Source of the DNA: Phlebotomus papatasi
Taxonomy: Eukaryota > Arthropoda > Insecta > Diptera > Psychodidae
Direction of reading: 5' to 3'
Length of the DNA: 64,000 nucleotides
NCBI RefSeq assembly: GCF_024763615.1
Contig: NC_077222.1
Span: 4,712,001-4,776,000 of the forward strand
Notes under the pieces: model-generated
What the model was told of the DNA's origin: nothing
The model's input: only the letters and a program-made list of their open reading frames with translations
Database searches by the model: none
Translations under genes and position numbers: made by a program
In this document: positions 34,126 to 43,609 of the stretch, piece by piece
How the letters are laid out: each line of letters begins with the position of its first letter
How positions within the stretch are numbered: position 1 is the stretch's first letter

Positions 34126-34892
34126 AGAAATTTCCGTTTCTCCCAGCAAACGAACCTAATAATTTCCCAGACCACAGAAATTTCCTTTTGTTTCAAAAAG
34201 CGAAACTAATAATTTCTTAGAACACAGAAAACTTCCCTTTGCTCCAGTTAGCGGAACTAATAATTTCCCAGACCACAGAAAATTTCCCTTTGCTCCAGTA
34301 AGTGCAAGTAATGTTTTCCCAAAACACGGAAAATTTAATTTCGCTTCTAAAAGCGAAACTAATAATTTCCCAGACCACAGAATATTTCCTTTTGACCTGC
34401 CTTAACAGGATCAACAAACGAAACTAATAATTTCCCAGAGCACAGAAATTTCCTTTTGCTCCAGCAAGTAAAACTAATAATTTCCCAGACCACAGAATAT
34501 TTCCTTTTGACCTGCCTTAACAGGATCAACAAACGAAACTAATAATTTCCTAGATCACAGAAAATTTCCCCTTGATCCAGCAAGTAAAACTAATAATTTC
34601 CCAGAGCACAGAAAATTTCCTTTTGCTCCAGCAAACAGAACTAATCATTTCTCAGAACACAAAAATTTCCCTTTTCCCTGTCTTAACAGGATTAACAAAC
34701 GAAACTGATAATATCCCAGAGCACAGAAAATTTCCCATTGCTCCAGCAAGTGAAACTAATAATTTCCCAGAGCACCGAAAATTTCCCTTTGCCTTAACAG
34801 GGCAAACTAATAATTTTCCAAAATATGGAAAATTTCACTTCGGACCTACAAACGCAACGAACGCAACTAATAGTTTATTTTCCAAAACATAG
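34126..34892. repeat. Minisatellite, 45-60-bp unit (cacagaaaatttccctttgc)
   Basis: About 14 diverged copies of a unit containing cacagaaaatttccctttgc, tccagcaagtgaaac and taataatttcccaga occur. Some copies carry an insert (gacctgccttaacaggatca). The reverse complement corresponds to the unit of the array at 9207-9632. The open frame over it is a product of the repeat. Confidence 0.9.
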
Positions 34893-35192
34893 AGGATAAA
34901 CTTCATGAAACCATAATTCACATCCGTTTATCTTTTTCGAAAAACTCTGGCGCACCTCTAATTAGTCTGAACTAAATTGAATTTAGTGTGATGTTTGAAT
35001 GAAGAAGAAGAGCGTGGAAAAAACTGGATAGACAAATGTGAAATGTGTGAGAAAGAACGAGATATGAATTTTGATTTCTTGAATTTTTTCTGACTTCAAA
35101 AATATTATGGAACCATCTTCTAGATAAAAAAATCATAAAATCAAAATTTCCATCCCCTTCTGAGATCTATTTCGTTTATCCATCCAAATGAT

Positions 35193-35445
35193 AAAAAGGT
35201 ATATCGTTTTTAAATCTCCATTCATTTAACAAATCTTTGACAAAATGTTTATCATGTGGTTTGGTAATTGGTGAAATGACAAACTTGTTTGATGAAATTC
35301 ATCTTCTTTCTCCAACCTTTTGTTATCTTTTGTACCAATCTTTTTTTGACAAAATATTAGTAAAGTCAAAATGTCGATTTGTTGGAAAATACCAACAACG
35401 TGTAGTTTTTTTATAGATCTTTAAAATATGAATGCATACGTTATT
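35193..35445. repeat. Uninterrupted copy of the repeat split at 39442/41462
   Basis: This stretch is the reverse complement of 39442-39636 joined to 41462-41515 (shared words acacgttgttggtattttcc, accaattaccaaaccac, cattttgtcaaagattt). It shows the empty site into which the satellite-bearing element at 39637-41457 inserted. Confidence 0.85.
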
Positions 35446-35710
35446 AAATCAAATTATTTTTTCAAGTTATTAATTTATTGACATACTCTTTCGCACTAAA
35501 ATTCAAATTGATTTTTTGTGATGTTCTCGAGAAGAAGAAGAAGAGTAGGAAAGAGTGAGATAGACTTATTCGATACTTTTAAGAATGAAAGGGATGGGAA
35601 TATTGATTTAAGGAAATTTTGATGATGTGTCAGAAGAATTTGCATTGCTTTTCTGACCAAGAGATTTTCCTACAGACTAAATTTATTAGAATAATAATTT
35701 TAAATTTCAG

Positions 35711-35858
35711 ACAAGAGGCGATAGAGTTGGCGATCTCAGAGAAGGACGCCAAAATCGCTCAGCTGGAAGTTTCTGGTGCTAAGACACAGGAGCAAATTGA
35801 GTCTTTAGATCAATTACGTAGTGATAGGAATAAATTGAACAATCGCTTAAAAGTAGAG
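35711..35858 (+). CDS. brp: ELKS/ERC-like alternative C-terminal exon 3
   Basis: It has 148 bases after aaatttcag, completing the split Arg and ending phase 0 at GAG|gtaaga. RQEAIELAISEKDAKIAQLE matches ERC KQEALLAAISEKDANIALLE at most positions, and KTQEQIESLDQLRSDRNKLN matches the following ERC region. This is the most convincing exon of the ELKS-like tail. Confidence 0.9.
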
Positions 35859-35929
35859 GTAAGAGAATTTCATCAATAATTTCCCAACAATTTTCCTCTA
35901 TAACTAAATATTTGTTCTTTTCTTTTCAG

Positions 35930-36004
35930 TGTGAAAATTCTTTGAGTTTGTTAATAGAATGTAGTTCCTTTGAGGAAGAGCTTTCCAATTTATTCTTTAT
36001 CGAG
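35930..36004 (+). CDS. brp: ELKS/ERC-like alternative C-terminal exon 4
   Basis: It has 25 codons, phase 0 at both ends (acceptor tcttttcag, donor GAG|gtgagt), encoding CENSLSLLIECSSFEEELSN and five more. It is too short for ordinary ORF finding and was placed by its splice sites and by the exons on either side. Confidence 0.75.
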
Positions 36005-36088
36005 GTGAGTGTTTCAAGCTTGAAAGTTTAAAAAAAAGAGAATAATTTGATTGGACATAAAAAAAAATATCTTCAATTTCACCTGTAG

Positions 36089-36151
36089 GATCCAATTTAC
36101 GATGATTTTGGACTAGAAGACAGAAACACGAATATTGAAACTTCGTGTTGA
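36089..36151 (+). CDS. brp: ELKS/ERC-like alternative terminal exon (DPIYDDFGLEDRNTNIETSC)
   Basis: Twenty codons plus TGA follow the acceptor cacctgtag, phase 0. The acidic Tyr-Asp-Asp-Phe stretch recalls ADNYEDDHF of vertebrate ERC1. The end ETSC has Thr at -2 and could be a weak class-I PDZ ligand, whereas vertebrate CAST/ERC neuronal forms end IWA for RIM; that function is inference. The five ELKS-like exons sum to 735 bases, an exact 244 codons plus stop. Confidence 0.75.
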   Translation, partial: DPIYDDFGLEDRNTNIETSC

Positions 36152-37500
36152 ATTCCAAAAAGGAAAATGAAATCCGTTCAAAAGAAAATCCCTTCTAGCG
36201 CTCCATGTGCAATTTATTCCACGTTTATAGGAAAAGAAACAAATAGTGAAAAACTTTGAGCAAAAAAAAATACTCATCTTAATCGACAGAAAGATAAGTA
36301 GAAAAAAAAATCACGATGATTTCTATATAGAGCAGTAGAGAAAATTTCGTCACTTCTTTCAACAAACAAAAATCATTGAACATCTTTCTCATATTTTTCA
36401 CATGAAAAGCATTTCCTTCAAAAACAACAAATCAATCATTAGAGATGAAGAAAACTCTACACTATCATTGAATGTACAAAAAGACACATTCTCGTCATTT
36501 TTATTCTCTGATTTCTGGTAGAAGAAAATGTATTTAATATTTTTGTTGTTCTTTTTTTGTTTTTATTGAAGAGAATGTTAGTTTTTTGAATAAACAATCA
36601 TGTAGCATGAATAAAATTCATTATATATATTTTTTATCATATTTAAAAAAAAGAGTGAACAAATGATTGTTGTGCAAATAATAAAAATCAACCATCATTC
36701 TTTATCATTCCTCCAATCATATCATGAATATTTTGTGCATCTTCAGAAGAATTTTGATGTGTAAAATTCCTGCCTCCCCCTAACCCCACTCAGTAAATCC
36801 TCCTCTTCGAGATGACATCATTCTAAAACCCTCCTGAATAATCTTAATATACAAATTGTCTTTACATCAAGAATTTAAGTCGTATAAAATAGTTCTATTT
36901 ATGTAAAGAAAAAAAACCAAAGAAAATATTTAAAAGAAAAACCTTTAAATTATATTGAATTGTAAAACCAATTATCAGTATTATTGTGACAAGGAAGAAA
37001 ACGGTTAATAAAAAAAAATCCAGAGAGAATTATAGTTATGTCGTACCTTGAGAGAAGAATTATAAAAAAAAAACGAATGAAGTGTTTTTTGGAAAAGAAC
37101 TAATTTGTTAAAAAACGGAGAGCAAACACACACAGAAAAAATTGAAATGCAAAAAGGAAGAGCATGAAGACACATTATAGACAATAATTCAAAAAAAAAG
37201 GATACTTTAAATAGCCATCACAGAGCGTTGTAATATTTGTTGATAAAATATTTAAAACGATGTGGAAGTGAATAGCAAAAAGAAAATTGCTGCTGCAAAA
37301 ACATCATAAATAAATTGTAAATATTTGTGAATGGTAAATGTTTGTGATTTTATGTTTTCCGTGTAACTTTTTCATACTATATTAGTTTTTTCTTTTGAAA
37401 TCTGTTACTAAAGTATTTCCACATCGTCTGAAGTACTTTCCGCAGAAATCTTGCTAAGAATTGTATTAAAACAGAAATAAATTGTAAGACTCTTCGTAAA
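36152..37500 (+). other. brp: Putative 3' UTR of the distal brp isoform
   Basis: A-rich sequence without any open frame follows the distal stop. AATAAA occurs at 36610 and 36680 among others, so the poly(A) site cannot be chosen. I see no repeat element here, in contrast to the sequence after 37549. Confidence 0.5.
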
Positions 37501-37548
37501 ACACGTGATTAAATTTAAAAAGGGACAGATAATCCTAACCGGCTTATG

Positions 37549-39357
37549 TAGGTGAGATTCTTAACGTGAGCTAACTCGGAGTGCATGCAAATTCGATTTA
37601 GAGCTGAAGTTGGGAGACGCCATTCAGTTATCTTGAATAAAATTCGTGAAATTATACAAATTTTGTATTTAAACCAAAATATCAAGGATTTGGATGAACT
37701 GACAGAAAAGTGTTATATGGGTGAAATGTAGACCAGAATGTTCTCTATAATTTTTCCATAGAACATGATCTCATTGATTACTCAGAAGCCAAGATAATCG
37801 AGGTTTTTTGTTTCTTAACTCGTTTTTTCATCCAGAGTTCCCCAAGTAGTCATTTGTTGAACTTCAACTAAATCAAAGAATTGTTGTATTTTGCGGGACT
37901 TTCCATTTAAAACCCTATTTTAAGTGTCTTGGTGGAGTAGAGACAGTCAAATTGGCATCTGAGTGATTTCAAAGCGTTATTATTGGAAAAATCAATTTTT
38001 TCACACTTAAACGGCAAAATCGGAGTGATAGCGTAGTCTGAGCGGAAAATGATGTATGGACGAAATGTAGAGACAAATGTCCTCTACAATTATGTCGAAG
38101 TAATCATCAAAATCGGTTCAGCGACAGTCGAGATAAGTGAGGTTATGTGATATTGAAATTGGTTTTTCGACTGTGGTGCCCCTGGTGTTGGTCCCACGAA
38201 GTTCAAATGTTCTAGAAAGTTGTAGTATTTGGTGAGATCTTTCGTTTAAGCCCTCATTCATCAAAATCGGTCACATAGAACCGGAGATATGATTTTTTAA
38301 ATTTTGTGAACTTTGACCCCTCATATCTCCGGTTCTATTGAAACCACAGCGCACATACGCACCATTTTGGAAACGTCCTAGACTGGACTACAACATACTA
38401 AAATTTCATTAACTTGCACAATGCCGTTTTTGAGAAAAGTGACTTTGAATTTCGATGAATTTTGACGCTATCACAGCGCCACCTGTGGTGACTTTTTGAA
38501 CTTCCATCTGAAAGTGCTCATCGAGACGAAACCAAAAAGGTAAAATTTAGGTCGCTATGTTAATTAGAACCGGAGATAGAGGCCGGTCAATGTTCGAACT
38601 TTGACCCCTTATAGCTCGGGTCAGGGGTTATGGATCGACTTAAGGTTTTTTTTGTTTGATAGGTATAATCAACGGCTACAACATACTAAAATTTCAGCCC
38701 GATTGCATAAGGAATTTTTGAGTTATTTAACTTTTAAGATTTAAAAATTTTCTTTTTAATAATAGCGCCCCTAGCGGTGGTTTTATGAACTTGCGATGTT
38801 AGAAGAGGAAGTGGCATTTCACGAGAGCTTTCCAAAAAGCCCTCATTTTTTAAATTCTGACAATTAGAACCAGAGTTATGGCCATTTTAAGAAATTTTTT
38901 TTGGACCCTTATAGCTCGGGTCAGGGGGGTCGAGGGACCTTAAGTTTGGTATTGATGGAAAGCTCTAAGGCCCAGCTATAACATACTAAAATTTGAGCCC
39001 GCTCGATGCCATAGGGCTGGAGCTATTGAGAAAACAAAAAAAGGGGGGTCTTCAAAATGGCGGAAGGAGGGGTGGGGGGTGGGGGGTCAATGCACCATGT
39101 TGCAATTTTCATACGATATTTAACCTTTTCCGAAAACCGCAAGTCGATATCTTTTTTAGTTTAGGAGCTATTAAGCTCCAAAGAGCGGCCGGACGGCCGG
39201 CCGGCCGGACGGACGGCCGGCCGGGAACGTAACTTAGCCCCCCATATATTCGTGATCAGGAAGTGGCGAAACACATTTTGGCCAAGTTTGAGCGCGATCG
39301 GAGGACATGAAATTTTGTTAGGATTATAGTAGGTGAGATTGTTAAGAATCTCACCTA
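37549..39357. mobile_element. 1.8-kb element with TAGGTGAGATTCTTAAC ends and internal 290-bp modules
   Basis: It starts taggtgagattcttaac and ends gttaagaatctcaccta; the right end is itself a palindrome. The interior holds three or more diverged modules of about 290-300 bases marked by acatactaaaattt (38394, 38681, 38981) preceded by cccctcatatctccgg or cccttatagctcgggtcagg. A ggacggccggccgg run lies at 39187-39225. No transposase is recognised. Confidence 0.75.
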
Positions 39358-39441
39358 ATATTTCTGTCTGTTCCATTTTAATTCATCTAAAAGCCCATTT
39401 AAAAACACGATTTATCGGATATTCGCTGCGTTTTGAATTAT

Positions 39442-39636
39442 TAACTTATGCATTCATATTTTAAAGTTCCATTAAAAAAACTACACGTTGTTGGTATTTT
39501 CCAAAAAGAGGACATTTTGATTTTACAAATCTCTTGTCCTAAGAAGATTGGTACAAAAGAAGACAAAAGGTTGGTAAAAGAACATGAATTTCATCAAAAA
39601 AGTTTGTCATTTCACCAATTACCAAACCACCCCATA
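39442..39636. repeat. Left part of the split repeat (target of the satellite element)
   Basis: It is the reverse complement of the distal part of 35193-35445, continuing at 41462 on the other side of the inserted element. Confidence 0.8.
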
Positions 39637-41457
39637 GAAAGCGGAATAGGAAAAACAAGCGAAAAAGTCCTCGGAATTTTCTTGTATCTTTCCTTGAAAA
39701 ATTCCATAGGAATTTTTGATAATATATTCCAAGGAAATTCCCATGGATTTATAGAGGATTTTTCTGTGGAATACTTCCATGGAAATATTTGTGGATTTAT
39801 GTGGATTTTTCCACATAAATAAAATGGAGGAAAAATGAAGTTGTCACATGCATCTCATTCTTTTATTTCCGAATATTAAAGAAATAGCAAAGATAATGAG
39901 GATTTTAATATGTTTTACTAAACCAGATGTTGCGTGGAGTTCCGCGGAATTTAACTCTGGAATTCCAGTGGATCTCACTTGAAATTCCATGGAGAACCAT
40001 GATTCCAATGGAATTTCCGACTTCAAATTCCAAGGAAAATTTGCTGGAATTTTAACGTCAAATTTTGCGAATTATTGCAATTTGGGTGCTAGTTTTCCAC
40101 TAGAATTTCCGCGGAATTTTGTTATGGGAACCATTTCATTTGCAAGACTTCCAAGAAAAATAGTGGAAAAAATCAGGGAAAACTCTACGGAATGATTGCG
40201 GAATTTTCCATAGGATTTCTCCAGCTTATCCCGTATGGGATTTGCGTTTGATTTTCCATATAAATGTTCCGTGGAGTTCCGCGGAATTTAACGCTGGAAA
40301 TCCAGTGGATCGTACTTGAAATTCCATTTAGAGCCATGATTCAAATGGAATTTCCGACTTTAAATTCCAAGGAATATTCGCTGGAATTTTAACGTTAAAT
40401 TTTGCGAATTATTGCAATTTGGGCGCTAGTTTTCCACTGGAATTTCCGTGGAATTTTGTTATGGGAACCATTTCATTTGCTAGACTTCCAAAAAAATAGT
40501 GGAAAAATCATGGAAAACCCTACGGAATGATTGTAGAATTTTTCATAGAATTTCCTCAGCTTATTCCGCAGACGATTTACGTTTGATTTTCCATATAAAT
40601 GTTGCGTGGAGTTCCGCGGAATTTAACTCTGGAATTCCAGTGGATAGTACTTGAAATTCCATGGAAAGCTATGATTCCAATGGAATTTCCGACTCCAAAT
40701 TCCAAGGAAAATTTTCTGGAATTTCATCGTCAAATTTTGCGAATTATTGAAATTTGGGCGCTAGCTTTCCACTGGAATTTCCGTGGAATTTTGTTATGGG
40801 AACCATTTCATTTGCTAGACTTCCAAGAATAATAGTGGAAAAAACCATGGAAAACCCTACGGAATGATTGTAGAATTTTCCATAGGATTTCTCCAGCTAA
40901 TCCCGCGGATGATTCACGTTTGATTTTCCATATAAATGTTCCGTGGGGTTCCACGGAATTTAACGCTGGAATTCCAGTTGATCGTACTTGAAATTCCATG
41001 GAGAGCCATGATTCCAATGGAATTTCCGACTTCAAATTCCAAGGAAAATTCGCTGGAATTTTAACGTCAAATTCCGCGGATTATTGAAATTTGGACGCTA
41101 GTTTTCCACTGGAATTTTGTTATGAGAACCATTTCATTTGCTAGACTTCCAAAAAAAATAGTGGAAAAAACCATGGAAACCCCTACGGAATAATTGTGGA
41201 ATTTTCCATAGGATTTCCCCAGCTTATTTCGCGGACGATTCACGTTTGATTTTCCATATAAATATTCCGTGGAGTTCCACGGAATTTAACGCTGGAGTTC
41301 CAGTGGATCGTACTTGAAATTCCATGGAATTCTCAATGAAATTTCCGACTCCAAATTTCAAGGTAAATTTGCAGGAATTTTAGAGTCAAATTCCGCGGAT
41401 TGTTGAAATTTGGACGCTAGTTTTCCACTGGAATTTCCGTGGTATTTTGCTATGGGG
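39637..41457. mobile_element. Satellite-bearing element (CCCATAG ends, 333-bp repeat array)
   Basis: It begins cccatag and ends ctatggg. Comparison with the empty site in 35193-35445 defines the insertion. Most of it is a tandem array of 329-334-bp units starting near 39935, 40268, 40602, 40936 and 41265, each opening with a gttccgtggagttccgcgga-like sequence. The units are saturated with ggaatttcc and tggaattcca words. Confidence 0.85.
39935..41457. repeat. 333-bp tandem repeat, about 4.6 copies
   Basis: Unit landmarks recur at constant spacing: gtggagttccgcggaattta, ccatgattccaatggaattt, ttttccactggaatttccg, and tgattttccatataaat. Differences among units are scattered substitutions. The array lies inside the element at 39637-41457. 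Confidence 0.9.
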
Positions 41458-42480
41458 AACATCACAAAACATTTTGTCAAAGATTTATTAAATGGGTGTA
41501 GATTTAAAAACGACATACCTTTTTGTTATTTGTTATTAAATATTTGTTGAAATTTTGCTGAAAAAGTAAAATCGTCAAACAAATAACTTTTATTGAACAA
41601 GAGTGTTTGTTATTTTTAATTTTACGTCCCAAATTGAACTGTATCTCATAATCTTTGACGAACTTTTATCTTCAAAAGAGTCCAAAAGAAAAATTTTCGC
41701 GAAAAGAGGAGATCAATCTTATTTGAAATTGTCTGGAAGAAAACTTTTGTCAGTTAACAAGAAAAATTTGTTAAGAGCATATTCTTCCATAAAGAATATG
41801 GAAAAGGTTTGTTAAACCGGCGTCCAATTGGATCTCGTTAAAAGTTTGTCAAAAGGTTGTTTTTCTTTCAATATTTCAACAAAAGTTTTGTTAAATTGCT
41901 GAATAATGTCTTTCTGACAAAATTCTGACAAGATCCATATGTTCGCTTAACAATTTTTTCAGAGTACCAAACCACATGACAAAACATCTTGTTAAAGGTT
42001 TGTTAAACGGATGTGGATTTAAAAATGACATACTTTCTTGTTATTTGTTTAAAGATATTTGTTAAATTTTTATGAATAAGTAAAATACCAAACAAATAAC
42101 CTTTTTTGAACAAGATTTTTAGTTGTTTTAAATTTTACATCTACAATTGAATTGTTTTTGACAAACTTTTACGAACATTTCTTTTCAAAGTCGTCTGAAA
42201 GAAAAGTGTTTCGTCAGTCTTATTTGAAAGTACTCTGAAAAAATGTTTTTTTTCAACGGACAAATAGATTTTGTTAAAATTTTGTCAAAAGGATGTTATT
42301 TACTAATTTTACAAAACATTTCCCTATATTTTGTATGGAAAAAACATCTTTTTTTACAAACTTTTGAGAAAATCCAGTTGGCCGCCGATTTGATAAAACT
42401 TTTCCATATTCTGTATGAAAGAACGTCTTTTCCACAAACTTTCTCGTTAATTTGACAAAACATTTCTTTCAGAGTAGCGA
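41458..42480. repeat. AT-rich repeat rich in ttgtcaaa/tttgacaa words
   Basis: The words cattttgtcaaagatttatt and gatttaaaaacgacatac at 41465-41520 recur at about 41985-42040. Inverted fragments (gacaaaacatt, aatgttttgtc) are scattered through the rest. The open frames here are not convincing genes. Confidence 0.5.
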
Positions 42481-42626
42481 TAGGTTGACTAATTTGTTTT
42501 CCTTTGAATTAGCAAACTTTTGGTAAAAAGTTATGGAATGTTTGACTAAATCATGATGACTTACAATTTAACGTTCTTACGTCAAGATTTTGTAAATAAT
42601 TGGTTATTTCTTCAATATCATCCTTA

Positions 42627-42772
42627 TGCTCAGCGCACAATAACTTATGTTTGTAAACAAGTTTTCAAAATTCCCTATGAGAGTGAGCGAGATGACTAGA
42701 TCTAGATATCACTCACTCTCACTGAAATGTCAAAAACATGTTTACATAATAAAAGTTATTGTGCGTTGGGCA
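42627..42772. mobile_element. Hairpin MITE (TGCCCAGCGCACAATAAC), solitary copy
   Basis: The 146-bp element has ends tgctcagcgcacaataac and gttattgtgcgttgggca. TTA lies immediately on both sides, as expected for a PIF/Harbinger (Tourist-like) insertion. The arms pair almost to the centre at actagatctagat. Confidence 0.85.
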
Positions 42773-43159
42773 TTATTCTAACAACATTGACTGTACTGCC
42801 ATCTTGTCTTTTATTTACTTAAATAACAAACTATTTTGTTAAAAACAAATTAATATGAAAGCGTAGTAAATTTAAACATCGATTTACCAACCTTTTGTAA
42901 TTTTTCATTCCGAATTTTTAATAAACGTTTTACAAAACTAAACTCAAACTAGCTAAATTATCATAAAATTGTTGACTATTCAATATTTAAAGAAATATTA
43001 CAATTAACCAAAAATAAAATAGACAGTTGTAAAAACTATCATATTTCTAGTAAATTGAATTTTTTTTTGAGTTTAAAACACATTAAAATTCTCCAAATAT
43101 TAATTTTTATCATTATTTTGATTGATAGAATTGTCAAAATACGACAAAACCCAGAATTA

Positions 43160-43303
43160 TGCCCAGCGCACAATAACATTTGTTTTTTAAACATGTTTTA
43201 AAGATTTCAATTAGAGTAAATTAAACCTAGATCTAGTCATCTTGCTCTCTCTCAGCCAATTTTGAAAACATATTTACAAATAAAAATTATTGTTCGTTGA
43301 GCA
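43160..43303. mobile_element. Hairpin MITE, array copy 1
   Basis: Same family as 42627-42772, with TTA before it and a TTA shared with the next copy. Confidence 0.85.
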
Positions 43304-43306
43304 TTA

Positions 43307-43452
43307 TGCCCAACGCACAATAACTTTTGTTTTGTAAACATGTTTTTGACATTTTAGTAAGAGTGAGTGAGATCTCAATCTAGGCATCTCGCTCACTCTC
43401 ATATGTAATTTTGAAAACATGTTTACAAACAAAAATTATTGTGCGCTGGGCA
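43307..43452. mobile_element. Hairpin MITE, array copy 2
   Basis: Same family, separated from both neighbours by only TTA. The ends are tgcccaacgcacaataac and gttattgtgcgctgggca-like. Confidence 0.85.
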
Positions 43453-43455
43453 TTA

Positions 43456-43601
43456 TGCCCAATGCACAATAACTTTTGTTTAGTAAACATGTTTTTGACA
43501 TTTCAATGAGAGTGAATGATACCGAGATCTAGTCATCTTGCTTACTCTCATATGAAATTTTGAAAACATGTTTACAAACAAAATTCATTGTGCGTTGGGC
43601 A
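43456..43601. mobile_element. Hairpin MITE, array copy 3
   Basis: Same family, the last of three end-to-end copies, followed by TTA. Confidence 0.85.
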
Positions 43602-43609
43602 TTATATGT

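Larger units (their letters stand above)
29836..35710 (+). other. brp: 5.9-kb intron within the alternative brp tail
   Basis: It contains the dispersed repeat at 29893-30141, a 2-kb element at 30212-32237, a minisatellite at 34126-34892 and an inverted-repeat copy at 35193-35445. The stretch 32240-34120 has short inverted words around ggaacaaattt and a ggacagacggacggac run near 33292, but nothing I can name. Confidence 0.75.

Noticed and set aside
34572..34892. 106-codon frame with repeated TENFLLLQQTE-like peptide
   Set aside because: It is the translation of the intronic minisatellite; units have varying lengths and the frame is kept only by chance over part of the array.
43160..43601. Direct spacing of hairpins considered as a CRISPR-like array
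   Set aside because: The units are 144-146-bp inverted-repeat transposons abutting on TTA with no spacers, in a eukaryotic genome.
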